In this document: in pieces, positions 7,034 to 16,080 of the stretch
How the letters are laid out: each line of letters starts with the position of its first letter
Position numbering within the stretch: position 1 is the stretch's first letter
Assembly (NCBI RefSeq): GCF_001571775.1
Contig: NZ_LRVM01000002.1
Location: 248,001 to 312,000 of the forward strand
DNA from: Anaerotignum neopropionicum
Lineage (GTDB): Bacteria > Bacillota > Clostridia > Lachnospirales > Anaerotignaceae
DNA length: 64,000 nt
Direction of reading: 5' to 3'
Notes under the pieces: generated by a model
Databases searched by the model: none
Told to the model about the DNA's origin: nothing
The model's input: the letters and a program-made list of their open reading frames with translations, nothing else
Position numbers and translations under genes: made by a program

Positions 7034-8665
7034 ATGAGTATGTTTTGTTACCAATGTCAAGAAACTGCAAAAGGTACGGGCTGTGAAGTAAGAGGTGTAT
7101 GTGGCAAAAACGAGGAAGTTGCAAAATTGCAAGACTTATTGATTTATGTTACAAAAGGGATTTCTGAGGTGGTTGTGAAAGGCAAGCTGGATGTAAAATC
7201 CATAAGTGAAGTAAATCATGAAGTTTTAAAAAGCCTTTTTATTACCATTACAAATGCTAATTTTGATGGTGATGCAATCGAAGTTCAAATCAATAAGATG
7301 ATTGGACTTAGAAATGAGTTGAAAAAACAGGTACATGGTGTTACCTTCGGTGATGCGGCCGCATTTGAAGTGAGTGATAGACCATCTATGTTGGAAAAGG
7401 CATCAAAGGTAGGTGTACTTTCAACCGAAAATGAAGATGTTCGTTCTCTTAGAGAAATGATTATTTACGGTTTAAAAGGTATGGCGGCATATACTCATCA
7501 TGCCCTTAATATCGGCAAAGAGGATATTGATATCAATGCATTTATTTATGAAGCACTTGACGCTACCCTCAATGATTCGCTGTCGGCAGATGATCTTGTG
7601 GCATTAACATTAAAGACAGGCGAGTTTGGTGTTAAGGCCATGGCACTATTAGATGAAGCAAATACTTCTAAGTATGGAAATCCTGAAATCACCAGTGTTA
7701 ATATTGGTGTTAGAAATAACCCTGGTATATTAATTTCAGGGCATGACCTTACTGATTTAGAGCAACTAATGGAACAAACAAAAGACACGGGCGTTGATGT
7801 TTATACTCATGGTGAAATGCTTCCAGCACATTACTATCCTTTCTTCAAAAAGTATGACAATTTCGCCGGAAATTACGGCGGTTCCTGGTGGCAGCAAGTT
7901 ACCGAATTTGAACCCTTTAATGGTCCGATTCTGTTTACTACAAACTGTATTGTACCTCCAAGAAGTGAGGAAATCAGAAAAAGAATCTTTACTTCTGGTG
8001 CATCGGGTTATCCTGAATGTCCTCACATCACAGCTGATGAAAATGGTAAAAAGGATTTTTCTGAAATCATTGCCATGGCAAAGCAGTGTAAGCCTCCTGT
8101 AGAAATTGAATCAGGCAGTATTGTTGGCGGCTTTGCACATAATCAAGTTTTTGCTCTTGCAGACAAAGTGGTGGATGCAGTAAAATCCGGAGCAATTAAA
8201 AAGTTCTTTGTTATGGCAGGCTGTGATGGCAGAATGAAATCCCGTGAGTATTACACTGAGTTTGCGAAAAAACTCCCTAAGGATACAGTTATTCTCACTG
8301 CGGGATGTGCAAAGTTCCGTTATAATAAACTTGAGCTAGGAGATATTGGTGGTATTCCAAGAGTTCTTGATGCTGGGCAATGTAATGACTCTTATTCTCT
8401 TGTAGTAATCGCACTGAAGCTAAAAGAAATATTTGAACTTGAGGATGTTAACGACCTGCCGATTGCATATAATATTGCTTGGTATGAGCAAAAAGCCGTA
8501 ATTGTATTACTTGCATTGCTTTATTTAGGTGTTAAAAATATTCACCTTGGTCCTTCGTTGCCGGGATTTTTATCTCCTAACGTTGCAAAGGTTCTTGTTG
8601 AGAAGTTTGGCATCGCAGGTATTGGACAAGTTGAAGATGATATTAAGTTGTTTATGGGCGAATAA
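7034..8665 (+). CDS. hcp: Hybrid-cluster protein (hydroxylamine/NO reductase)
   Basis: The 543-residue product is a full-length hybrid-cluster protein. The N-terminal cluster ligands are C5, C8, C17 and C23 (C-x2-C-x8-C-x5-C), the spacing of class I Hcp from strict anaerobes. Hybrid-cluster segments are recognisable: [37 protein letters not shown] and [12 protein letters not shown]. Hcp reduces NO to N2O and protects against nitrosative stress in the cytoplasm; hydroxylamine reduction is seen in vitro. It is last in the cupin-rubredoxin-hcp operon, followed by a terminator at 8687. Control by one of the Crp/Fnr regulators encoded upstream is likely. Confidence 0.97.
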   Translation: MSMFCYQCQETAKGTGCEVRGVCGKNEEVAKLQDLLIYVTKGISEVVVKGKLDVKSISEVNHEVLKSLFITITNANFDGDAIEVQINKMIGLRNELKKQVHGVTFGDAAAFEVSDRPSMLEKASKVGVLSTENEDVRSLREMIIYGLKGMAAYTHHALNIGKEDIDINAFIYEALDATLNDSLSADDLVALTLKTGEFGVKAMALLDEANTSKYGNPEITSVNIGVRNNPGILISGHDLTDLEQLMEQTKDTGVDVYTHGEMLPAHYYPFFKKYDNFAGNYGGSWWQQVTEFEPFNGPILFTTNCIVPPRSEEIRKRIFTSGASGYPECPHITADENGKKDFSEIIAMAKQCKPPVEIESGSIVGGFAHNQVFALADKVVDAVKSGAIKKFFVMAGCDGRMKSREYYTEFAKKLPKDTVILTAGCAKFRYNKLELGDIGGIPRVLDAGQCNDSYSLVVIALKLKEIFELEDVNDLPIAYNIAWYEQKAVIVLLALLYLGVKNIHLGPSLPGFLSPNVAKVLVEKFGIAGIGQVEDDIKLFMGE

Positions 8666-8686
8666 TTCGTAATGATATTTTAAATT

Positions 8687-8729
8687 AAAAGCAAAGATTC
8701 TGACTAGCATTTGGAATCTTTGCTTTTTT
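8687..8729 (+). terminator. Terminator after hcp
   Basis: Perfect 14-bp stem AAAAGCAAAGATTC / GAATCTTTGCTTTT with a 13-nt loop and a T-run, 21 bp after the hcp stop codon. Confidence 0.92.
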
Positions 8730-9127
8730 ATATTTGCAATATAATTTTTTTGTTAGCCATTTCCAAGAACGCTTTAGACGACACTGAAAATGGAAACATT
8801 CAAAAAATTGGTAGATAAATGAGTAGCTATAATGCATCGTAGACGGTTTGTTTACAATTAACCTTTCGCAAAACTTTTCATGTTCCCAGTACATTCTTTG
8901 GAGGCGATGAGCAAAATTAAAAAATATGATTTTGATTATAAGTTAAGATAAATTTACTTAAACAAGACTTCTGATAAAATCGTCAAATTATTCTTGTCAA
9001 ACCTTAGAACCTATATTAGTAACATTAAAAAATTAAGGGCATTTTAGAAAATTATTATTCATTAAATAGCAAATAAATCATTATATGTTATACTAAAAAT
9101 AATTATGAATCGGGGGGAGAGGCTTGT
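8730..9127. other. AT-rich intergenic region before the agr-like regulator
   Basis: No gene seen. A TATACT box at 9089-9094 is a plausible -10 element for the response regulator gene, which has a GGGGGGAGAGG ribosome site at 9112-9122. Confidence 0.4.
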
Positions 9128-9856
9128 ATGTTACGAATTGCGATATGTGATGATGACCAATTTATTTGCTCAGAAATCGAAAAAATGATATTATCCTATA
9201 AAAAAGAATTTTACATTAAAGTGGAAATTGATGTTTTTTTCTCAGGAGAACGATTGATACATTTTATACAAAATGAACATTCATATGACTTGATTTTCTT
9301 AGATATTGAACTTGGTACTATAACTGGTGTAGATGTTGGAAGACAAATTCGAAATGGATTTGATGATCATTTGAGTAAAATTGTTTTTATATCTGCAAAA
9401 ACAGGTTATGAAATGGAGCTTTTTGATGTGCAACCAATGAACTTCTTGAAAAAACCTATTGATAAGGAAAAATTACTTGGGTACCTAAAACTTGCTGCAA
9501 AAATTATAGAAAAAGAGAATAAGTATTTTGAATATCAAACACAACAGACAATAAATAAAGTGAACTTCCAGGATATTTTGTATCTTGAAAGTAAATTAAA
9601 AAAAGTAAAAATTGTTACGGTACAGGGAAATGACTTTTTTAATGGTAGCTTAGAAAAAACAATTCAGTTATTGCCCCCAATTTTTGTTCGTTCACATGGT
9701 TCATTCGTTGTCAATTTTAATCATATTGAAAAAATATCCAAAGATGAGATAGTTATGACGAATGGACAGGCTATTCCGGTTAGTAGAAGATATTTTAAAA
9801 GATTACAGGAAGTACAGTTAGAGATTGCAAAGGAGATTAAAAATGCCAATTTATGA
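9128..9856 (+). CDS. LytTR-family response regulator (AgrA-like)
   Basis: The 242-residue protein has a receiver domain (acidic pocket D8-D10, phospho-acceptor D59 in LIFLDIEL, later Lys in LKKPI near residue 113) and a C-terminal LytTR DNA-binding domain (about 135-235, with YLESKLKKVKIVT and FVRSHGSFVVNFNHIEKI). This is the architecture of AgrA/VirR-type regulators, which bind pairs of direct repeats ~21 bp apart. It overlaps the sensor kinase gene by 14 bp. A matching repeat pair lies at 11131-11162 in front of agrD. Cytoplasmic; expected to activate the agrD promoter. Confidence 0.93.
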   Translation: MLRIAICDDDQFICSEIEKMILSYKKEFYIKVEIDVFFSGERLIHFIQNEHSYDLIFLDIELGTITGVDVGRQIRNGFDDHLSKIVFISAKTGYEMELFDVQPMNFLKKPIDKEKLLGYLKLAAKIIEKENKYFEYQTQQTINKVNFQDILYLESKLKKVKIVTVQGNDFFNGSLEKTIQLLPPIFVRSHGSFVVNFNHIEKISKDEIVMTNGQAIPVSRRYFKRLQEVQLEIAKEIKNANL

Positions 9857-11128
9857 GGCTATTTGTATGTTAACCTTACCTTTCCATGTTATAGCTATTT
9901 ACTTATTGTGTAATGCATTTATGCCGAAAAAAAGATATAGCGGAAAAGTGGAGGTAATTTCATATATAAGTTATGCGACATGTGTATCTATTATTTTTTT
10001 ATTAATTAGGATACCAATTGTAGTATTGCTTGCAAATATTATACTTATTTTTCTTATTTCATTTAATTATTCATATCCGAGTATTACTCGTTTTTTAAAT
10101 ACAGTTATCGTTTACATTATTTTAATGATAGCTGAAATTATTCCGTTGGGAATGGTAGGATTTTTTCATATAAATCCATTTCAAGGCACCCAATTTGATT
10201 CTATCGTTGGTATTATTTTGGTTAGGATCGTAACCTTTGTGATGGCTATTAGTGTTTACCGTTTTATGAAGCGTAGGAAAAAAGAGTACCGTATACCAAA
10301 GCTATATTATGTTATACACATATTTATTTTGTTAGGGACATTATATTTGTTTGTGGTGTCATTGAACGCAGAAAACCTGACCTTGTTGCAAATGATAATG
10401 AGCAGTGTGATTTTGATGTTAGTGAATGGACTTATACTTTATACAGATGAGAAGTTATACTGTGCTATGGTGGTTTATACACAGGAAAATACTTTACACC
10501 TGCAAGCACTTGCATATGAAAAGCAAAATGAAACGATGAGACAATCCCTTTCTATCATTCGCTCTTTGAAACATGATATGAAAAATCATCTGATTACTTT
10601 GAAAGCTATGTATGAAAATCAGTCCTTAGAAGGGGTACATTCATATATTTCAAAAATGATGGAAGAAATGGAGGGTACAACAAATACCTTGGATTCGGGA
10701 AATTTTGTAGTGGATAGTATTGTAAATTTTAAGCTGCAAGAAATGAGAATGCTAGATGTAATATTCAGCTCAATGTAAAAATTCCGTCTGAAATGAATAT
10801 TTTATCCTATGATCTTACGATTGTGTTAGGTAACTTGCTAGATAATGCATTGACTGCGTTAAAACAAGTCCCTTCCAAACAGCAGAAGGATTTTCTTTTG
10901 CATATGCAATATAATAAAGGCAGCTTGATTATTTTTATGGATAATACATATTCTCATCCATTGTATATAGAAGATGAGACCTATAAAACAACAAAACCGG
11001 AAAAATCAAAGCACGGATTGGGTATTTCAAATGTTAAAAATGTAATTTCAAAGTATGATGGAAAGCTGGAGATAGAACATACAGATTCAAAATTTTCTGT
11101 ATCTGCACTAATTCCATTTGTAAAATAA
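9843..11128 (+). pseudogene. GHKL sensor histidine kinase (AgrC-like), frameshifted
   Basis: Start ATG 9843 has AAGGAG 7 bp upstream. The first part gives six or so membrane segments (about residues 5-205) and a phospho-acceptor region (LKHDMKNHLITLKAMYEN). Near 10762 the frame breaks: one missing base (AA for AAA in GATGTAAATATT) ends the first reading frame at 10778. The remainder continues from ~10780 to 11128 with the GHKL ATPase boxes LGNLLDNALTAL and KHGLGISNVKNVI. Adding one base restores a ~430-residue AgrC-type kinase. Either a real inactivating mutation, which would make the local circuit deaf, or a sequencing error. Partner of the LytTR regulator just upstream. Confidence 0.85.
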
Positions 11129-11130
11129 TT

Positions 11131-11196
11131 CCACTTATTCCCTTAAAACGACCACATATTCCTTTTTCTGGCACGAATTTATAAGTGTTGTATACT
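11131..11196 (+). promoter_or_regulatory. LytTR direct repeats and promoter of agrD
   Basis: Two direct repeats CCACTTATTCC (11131-11141) and CCACATATTCC (11152-11162) lie exactly 21 bp apart, the two-turn spacing of LytTR-family operators. Directly downstream are a CTGGCA -35-like box (11168-11173) and a TATACT -10 box (11191-11196) with 17-bp spacing. The arrangement fits activation by the regulator encoded at 9128-9856. Confidence 0.65.
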
Positions 11197-11249
11197 TAGT
11201 CGTATCAAAGGAATGGGGTTAGTCGTATTGAAGGAAAGGGGGTGGCATT

Positions 11250-11396
11250 ATGAAGAAAGCGTTATTATATAAATGGAGTAGTGTTCTTACAGCATTTGCA
11301 GTTTTAATTACAACATGGAGTGCAAATACAGCATGTACCTTTGTGACACATCAACCAAAGTTACCAGAAGCAGCAAAAAAATTACGTAAATTCTAA
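11250..11396 (+). CDS. agrD: AgrD-like cyclic peptide autoinducer precursor
   Basis: The frame encodes 48 residues with the AgrD plan: amphipathic/hydrophobic leader (about 5-24), a core with a single Cys (NTACTFVT, C29) and an acidic, proline-rich tail (HQPKLPEAAKKLRKF). By analogy with clostridial AgrD precursors the mature signal should be a thiolactone ring joining C29 to the fifth residue, T33; that cut site is inferred. Start ATG 11250 follows AAGGGGGTG. Its stop overlaps the ATG of a 4-codon stub of agrB (11396), so the processing enzyme that should follow is lost here; the intact AgrB at 13524 could act in trans. Confidence 0.88.
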   Translation: MKKALLYKWSSVLTAFAVLITTWSANTACTFVTHQPKLPEAAKKLRKF

Positions 11397-11420
11397 TGTT
11401 TAAGAAGTAATAGAAAAAAA
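11396..11420 (+). pseudogene. Stub of an agrB start (deleted copy)
   Basis: The overlap TAATG and the next bases (codons M-F-K-K, then TAA) match the beginning of the intact agrB at 13524-13548 nearly base for base. Homology then stops. This is what remains of an agrB gene after duplication or recombination of an agrD-agrB pair. Confidence 0.7.
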
Positions 11421-11615
11421 GGTTTTAGTTTAAAAAGAAAGAACTTTTAAACGATATTTAAGCAAGGAAGATTTAAAAAAGGTTATTTTTATTATGCCTT
11501 GTATTATCATGTGTTTCGGGTTCTCAACTTAACTCTGTGATGAATCCTTTTATGTTGAGACTGAAAGAGGTAAGTGTAAAATAATAACTAAAATCAACTT
11601 GAAAGGTGGAAAGAT

Positions 11616-12407
11616 ATGAAAAAAATTTTAGGGTTGTTTATGGCTTTTATTCTGACAGTGTCTAGCTTGGTCGCTGTTTATGCAAATGACTCAGTAAATC
11701 CTAGTGAAATTAATGATCCGAATCTTCAGATTTTGCTAAAATCTGGAGCTTATTCAGTTATTGAATTACAGCAGCGTTCCTTAGATAAAAATACAATTAT
11801 TTTAGAACGATACGATGGAACCAGGGCAGTTATTATGAAAGAATCAACTGCCAAAGGAACGAATTATCATTTTAGCGAAGATTCCAAAGAATCGAGTATG
11901 TTTATTAATAATGAAGGTGTTATTTTTGTTAGCGGAGAAAAAATAGAAGTGACTACATCAGATGTAGATAGAATATCTAAGAATCAACTAAGATCTACTA
12001 GTGAAAATTGGATTACGAGCTTAACGCGATTTGATCCAGGTCCATATAGAGACTATTATACAACGCAGCAAATTAACATTCCGTTAAATCGAGAAATTGG
12101 CTCTTTTGCGCTAAGTCAGTTATTGATTCTTTGTGGTGGAGCGGTACCATCCTTGGCGGCGCTTGATGAATATCTTGGCAACCTACAGGATCTTGTTTCT
12201 TACTTAGAAGAACTTCAACTTTACACACCAGACACAACACGACTTTATGTGGAAGATGAATATTATATAAGTGAGAATGCATCAACATCAGGAAGACCTT
12301 TGATTTACTATTACAAAATTTATCAGACATATTACACAGACTCCTCTTTCTCAACACCATCTGGCTTTAGCGAGATTATTTATGCGAAACAATTGTTATA
12401 TGTTTAA
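11616..12407 (+). CDS. Secreted protein of unknown function
   Basis: A 263-residue protein with a clear signal peptide (MKKILGLFMAFILTVSSLVAVYA, cleavage probably near residue 24) and a soluble, Tyr/Ser/Thr-rich mature part with no Cys-rich or catalytic motif I recognise. The C-terminal third is rich in aromatic residues (YYYKIYQTYYTDSSF). It lies between agrD and the second agr half with its own AAGGTGG ribosome site, so it may be an output or cargo of the agr-like circuit; that is inference from position. No transporter or immunity partner is apparent except the small membrane protein downstream. Confidence 0.7.
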   Translation: MKKILGLFMAFILTVSSLVAVYANDSVNPSEINDPNLQILLKSGAYSVIELQQRSLDKNTIILERYDGTRAVIMKESTAKGTNYHFSEDSKESSMFINNEGVIFVSGEKIEVTTSDVDRISKNQLRSTSENWITSLTRFDPGPYRDYYTTQQINIPLNREIGSFALSQLLILCGGAVPSLAALDEYLGNLQDLVSYLEELQLYTPDTTRLYVEDEYYISENASTSGRPLIYYYKIYQTYYTDSSFSTPSGFSEIIYAKQLLYV

Positions 12408-12550
12408 TAAGTTTTTGCTTCAACCCATAGAAGAAGTTGGTGAATTATTAGAACACTACCTTGTTTTAATGTTAGCACAAAAATGTTTGAATATAAATAA
12501 TATAATCTCTTGTGAAGTTAGTGACTAATTTTACAAGGTTTATAACAATT

Positions 12551-12587
12551 GCCTTGTGGGCTACTGTTAAATAGTGGGCTGCAAGGC
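12551..12587 (+). terminator. Hairpin after the secreted-protein gene
   Basis: Stem GCCTTG / CAAGGC with an internal CTACT / AGTGG pairing. It lies ~140 bp after the secreted-protein stop. The T-run is poor, so termination is plausible but not certain. Confidence 0.45.
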
Positions 12588-12631
12588 ATATATATTTTGG
12601 AAGTAACTTACAGGAACAAGGAGGGAAGAAT

Positions 12632-12973
12632 ATGAAAAATGTACCAATGTTTTTACGTCTAGGCTATGGATCAACCTCAGAGATATCGAATTTAGACCCA
12701 ACAGTTAAACTCAGCTTAGTTCTTTTTGCAGTTGCGGCTATGGTTATTGTTTTTTTTGTGGAATTTTTACGTAGGAAAGCAAATAATGATACCAGTCCGG
12801 ATTTTTTTGGCGCAGTTAGTGCTAGGGAGACTATGGTTTTTTTAATTGGATTTGCAATTGTTTTCTCTTTGTTCCGTTTTTTAAATAATTACTTCATTTC
12901 TGTTTTTCCATCAGTACCATTGGGTCTGGTAGCTGGCGCATTATCTTTAAAAATTTATAAAAAATTTAAATAA
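12632..12973 (+). CDS. Small membrane protein of unknown function
   Basis: 113 residues with three hydrophobic stretches (about 28-46, 67-85 and 90-105) and a basic C-terminus (KIYKKFK). Start ATG 12632 has AAGGAGGG upstream. It lies between the secreted-protein gene and the second agrD/agrB. It could be an immunity-like or holin-like partner of the secreted protein, but no family is recognised. Confidence 0.6.
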   Translation: MKNVPMFLRLGYGSTSEISNLDPTVKLSLVLFAVAAMVIVFFVEFLRRKANNDTSPDFFGAVSARETMVFLIGFAIVFSLFRFLNNYFISVFPSVPLGLVAGALSLKIYKKFK

Positions 12974-13154
12974 TATCGGAATTGAATGTAAGCCCCCAGA
13001 TTGTACAAGATAAAGAATCATTCCTTTTTATGAGTAATATTTAGATTTGATATGCTCTCCTCAAACTGGAAGTACTCTCTTTAAACCAGAAGTGGTGCAT
13101 CTATACATATCCGTCAGATGAGATGAATAATGTTATATTTTTTCAATTATAATA

Positions 13155-13244
13155 ATGGGGCTAATGGATTCACCAAAGCTGGGTGCTATTGGTATTGCAT
13201 ATTCAGTTGTCATTGATTATTTATTCAAATACAGAAGTAAATAA
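13155..13244 (+). other. Possible 29-codon coding relic
   Basis: The frame MGLMDSPKLGAIGIAYSVVI... ends at 13244. It has no good ribosome site and looks like the end of a membrane protein, perhaps an efflux-type transporter. Weakly supported. Just upstream, AAACTGGAAGT and AAACCAGAAGT (13063 and 13083) form a 20-bp-spaced direct repeat. Confidence 0.25.
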
Positions 13245-13414
13245 AAATTTTTAGAAAAACATCTCTCTTTAAGTGTTTATTAATGTGAAGGGAGATTTGA
13301 ACCTCCATATTACCATCTTTTTTAAATTCATTGCAGCAAATTTAAGCCTTACCCAGTTGGTGATGAATAGTAAAAAAATATATATACTAAATGCAATAAA
13401 CAGGGGGTGATACG

Positions 13415-13524
13415 ATGGGTAAATGGAATCTGTATAGATGGAGCAATGTAATTACAGCATTCGCCGTAATTATGACAACATGGAGTGCAAATTGGATGCA
13501 GCAAAAATCCTTCGTAAATTCTAA
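13415..13524 (+). pseudogene. Second agrD copy with the signal core deleted
   Basis: The leader (KWNLYRWSNVITAFAVIMTTWSAN) is closely similar to the leader of agrD at 11250, and the last bases match its tail (out-of-frame DAAKILRKF). An internal deletion of about 37 bases relative to the first copy removes the whole core Cys region and shifts the frame. The ribosome site (AGGGGGTG) and the TAATG overlap with agrB are kept, so the remnant may now serve only to couple agrB translation. Confidence 0.82.
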
Positions 13525-14120
13525 TGTTTAAGAAGCAAATGGAAAAACTTACAAATGCACTGATTAAAAATGGTGCAAGCAAAGCAGAGAATAAGGAAAT
13601 TATTGTCTATGGCTTATGCTCTGCTATAGAAATTGGGTTCAATATCATCACTACTCTGGTATTGGGTTTTTTATTTGGACTGGTTCTAGAAGGAATTATA
13701 TTTCTAATTTCATATGCATTTCTTCGTACATACGTAGGCGGGTATCATTGCGAGAAAGCAATAAATTGTTATTTTATGTCTTGCGGAATTATAGCATTGG
13801 TATTGGCAGCAGTGGAATTTACACCAGGGGAAAATACAAAGCTTATTAGTATAGGAATATTGGCTATATCTGTACCATTTATTTTAAAGGTTGCACCTGT
13901 AGAGTCAACACATAAGCCACTTGATTCAGCAGAACGAAAATATTACCGTAAAAAAACCATAATTCATTTAATGATTGAATGTTTTACCATTATTGTTTTA
14001 TTTCTAGTAGGGATATACAACGTTGCCTATGTGATTTGCCTATGTATTATGATAACAGCGCTATTAGTATTTTTTCAGATGATTCAAATGTTTCTGAAGA
14101 ATAATAGAAATAATAGCTGA
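13524..14120 (+). CDS. agrB: AgrB-like peptide processing membrane protease
   Basis: A 198-residue membrane protein with the AgrB signature FLRTYVGGYHCEKAINC: catalytic His75 and Cys82 have the H-x6-C spacing of staphylococcal AgrB (H77/C84). Further conserved: APVESTHKPLDSAERKYYRKK and several membrane helices. AgrB cuts the C-terminal tail of AgrD and forms the thiolactone at the membrane. The start overlaps the stop of the gutted agrD copy (TAATG). The only intact substrate in view is the agrD at 11250, 2.1 kb upstream. Confidence 0.92.
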   Translation: MFKKQMEKLTNALIKNGASKAENKEIIVYGLCSAIEIGFNIITTLVLGFLFGLVLEGIIFLISYAFLRTYVGGYHCEKAINCYFMSCGIIALVLAAVEFTPGENTKLISIGILAISVPFILKVAPVESTHKPLDSAERKYYRKKTIIHLMIECFTIIVLFLVGIYNVAYVICLCIMITALLVFFQMIQMFLKNNRNNS

Positions 14121-14268
14121 ACGAAATCAGTAAGTTTTTATACGGCGAAAAATTAAGAAGGTTGGATATTACAGAGATCATAAGAGGTAAAGAATTAATT
14201 ATAGATATATATTTATCTTAGCTTTTCATAGTGTAAATTATAATTTCTTATATTTCCCATATGAAAAT

Positions 14269-14315
14269 GCAGTTCCGGTACTTGAAAAACTCAAGTTGTT
14301 GGCACTGCTTTTTTA
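14269..14315 (+). terminator. Terminator after agrB
   Basis: Stem GCAGT...ACTTGA / TCAAGT...ACTGC followed by a run of Ts, about 150 bp after agrB. Confidence 0.8.
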
Positions 14316-14404
14316 TTGCGATTTCTGGATAATATGAGGAATTATGACAGCCATCTTAGGATGACCGCCCTCGGCAGGAATAGCTCCTTTCAGGAGGTAT
14401 TCTT

Positions 14405-14569
14405 ATGTTACACATAAATTATATTCAAACACAACTTGATATATTTTTACAAGACGCCATGACTTTCCATGAAAAAGTTAGAGCGTCTTTTTTTATTTGG
14501 GTGGTAGAGCCAATCTTGTGTTGTCGTTCCCCTCCTATTTTGAATTTGTCACTAATAAATTCAAAATAA
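14405..14569 (+). CDS. Short reading frame (54 codons) before the sigma-like gene
   Basis: ATG 14405 follows a perfect AGGAGG (14393-14398) that is itself part of a small hairpin (CTCCTTTCAGGAG). The predicted peptide (MLHINYIQTQLDIFLQDAM...) matches no family I know, and codons after ~30 look non-coding. A GACGC / GCGTC stem with T-run lies inside it (14453-14493), so this may be an attenuator leader rather than a protein gene. Confidence 0.35.
   Translation: MLHINYIQTQLDIFLQDAMTFHEKVRASFFIWVVEPILCCRSPPILNLSLINSK
14537..14567 (+). promoter_or_regulatory. 11-bp dyad overlapping the leader of the sigma-like gene
   Basis: Perfect arms ATTTTGAATTT and AAATTCAAAAT with a 9-nt spacer, ending 4 bp before the GGAGG ribosome site of the gene at 14583. 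It could be a protein operator or an RNA hairpin limiting translation. Confidence 0.5.
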
Positions 14570-14582
14570 TGGAGGAAAAGAT

Positions 14583-14993
14583 ATGTCATTTTATGTAACG
14601 ATAACAAACTCCCAGGGGGAGGAAATCAGGGTTAAGGTTTCTTTTGAAATATTTGAACTTTTTGATGAAGAAAGAAAAGAGATTGAGCGTTTACGCAAAG
14701 AGAAAGAAAGACACGCATCTGATGAAGATGTGGAAAGTGATATTGCTGGATATTTACATAGCCTTCGCACAACATCCTTAGAAGATCGAGCTATGCAAAG
14801 GCAAGAATTGAAATCCGCTGTTGATGTGATTAAAAACTGCACACCTGTTCAGCAAAGAAGATTTTATTTCAATCGTATTTTGGGGTATACCTTTACAGAG
14901 ATTGCGGCAAAAGAACATTGCTCGGAAAGAGCAGTAAAGTATTCAGTTGATACTGTAATCAAAAAACTAGAGGGATTAAAAAATTCTTTATAA
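14583..14993 (+). CDS. Sigma-70 region 4-like DNA-binding protein of an integrative element
   Basis: 136 residues. The N-terminal half is a charged coiled-coil region (DEERKEIERLRKEKERHAS). The C-terminal half has a sigma region-4 HTH (FNRILGYTFTEIAAKEHCSERAVKYSVDTVIKKLEG). Proteins of this size and layout are standard accessory genes of clostridial integrative elements, where they precede serine recombinase genes; they are thought to act as transcription activators of excision/transfer genes. ATG 14583 has GGAGG at 14571-14575. Confidence 0.82.
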   Translation: MSFYVTITNSQGEEIRVKVSFEIFELFDEERKEIERLRKEKERHASDEDVESDIAGYLHSLRTTSLEDRAMQRQELKSAVDVIKNCTPVQQRRFYFNRILGYTFTEIAAKEHCSERAVKYSVDTVIKKLEGLKNSL

Positions 14994-15012
14994 AACATAC
15001 TTCAAAACGGCG

Positions 15013-15475
15013 CTACTTCTGTCCTATATAGTAGAGGGGTAAATTTACTAAGGTTTGTTCTCTCGTTGCAGCTTGAAAATTGAATATCGGTATAGAAGTT
15101 TTTGCTTTACTTGTGTGAGCACTGAAGTAAGACCGTCAAGACCCCCTGCAAGGCGTTTCACTTTGTAAACAAGATAACATCAAAGGGTACGAGCGATAAG
15201 TCTATGGACTTCTAAAAACAGTGGTTCTGTGTAATATGCCAAGACCACAAGTAAAGCAAAACATCAATCCGTGTCCAACGGTAAAAGGGATATTCTGCGA
15301 ATATGGTGGACAGCTTAGTCACCTGTCATAACACCTATCGGCGGAATAATGCAGCTTACATCATCATTTGTGGTGAATAAATCTGTAAGCAAACTTCTAT
15401 ACTCCCGTATCGGGGGCGAGCAGTAGGATAATCCTTCAGTACTTTTGCTTTGCAAAAGCCACCTTCGGTGGTCTG
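15013..15475 (+). ncRNA. Candidate large structured RNA of the integrative element
   Basis: No convincing ORF. Long-range pairings nest into one domain: 15090-15099 with 15393-15402 (outer stem) and 15100-15115 with 15246-15261 (16 consecutive pairs). Local hairpins inside: 15272-15277/15307-15312 with inner ATATTC-TGC-GAATAT (15290-15304), and 15354-15360/15384-15390. A 5' hairpin is at 15013-15034; two perfect hairpins follow the domain (CTTTTGC-TTT-GCAAAAG and CCACC-TTC-GGTGG, ~15441-15471). It sits between the sigma-like and DUF6870-like genes. I cannot name an RNA class for it. Confidence 0.65.
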
Positions 15476-15685
15476 ACTTCTTTCAGATACCCATTATCCG
15501 AAAATACGATACAGTTTGAATAAAAAACATACTACGAAAGGCAGTCACTATATTTTTGAATAAACACAAACTCTCTGCCTTTTGTATCTGGTGAGATGCA
15601 AGACTTGTCCCCACAAGGTAATAACTTCTTGTGGGGCATGGTGTTGTATTTGATAAGAAACGAAAAAGATTTGGAGGTTATGAAT

Positions 15686-15937
15686 ATGAATGGTATTGAT
15701 TTTGAAGCAATGAAAAAGATTGATGTGAGAACCGTTGACCGTTCCACACTCAAGGATATTAACGATGTTGTTGTGAATACAGCACTTCCGAAAGAAGAAC
15801 GACTGAGAAGCTTTATTGAGCAAATAGGCAATCCTTATTGCTACAAATGTGGTGATTTGGTAGTAAAGGTATCCTTTGCCGAAAATACATCGGCAACTTT
15901 AGAGGATAGATTGGAGCATTATCTTGCAACGATGTAA
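15686..15937 (+). CDS. DUF6870-like small protein of an integrative element
   Basis: The 83-residue product (IDFEAMKKIDVRTVDRSTLKDI, then LPKEERLRSFIEQIGNPYCYKCGDLVVKVSF and ATLEDRLEHYL) matches small proteins I remember as the DUF6870 group, common next to tandem serine recombinases in clostridial elements. Start ATG 15686 is chosen because GGAGG at 15673-15677 is 8 bp upstream; ATG 15680 is too close to it. The YCYKCG pair could bind metal. Function unknown. Confidence 0.75.
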   Translation: MNGIDFEAMKKIDVRTVDRSTLKDINDVVVNTALPKEERLRSFIEQIGNPYCYKCGDLVVKVSFAENTSATLEDRLEHYLATM

Positions 15938-16080
15938 ATTATTTTTAAACACAATGGAAAGATATTGACTTTAGTGCTTTAAAGTGATATCTTTAAAAAC
16001 AAATAAGCAAACCTTTGAAAATCCATTGTGAATGTTTTTGGGGAATTACATTTACTCAGTACATTTTCTTTTTGAAAAAT

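Noticed and set aside
8685-8894. Minus-strand ORF after hcp
   Set aside because: Overlaps the hcp terminator; composition is not protein-like.
15532-15831. Minus-strand ORFs opposite the DUF6870-like gene
   Set aside because: Antisense to a gene with a proper ribosome site and recognisable product.
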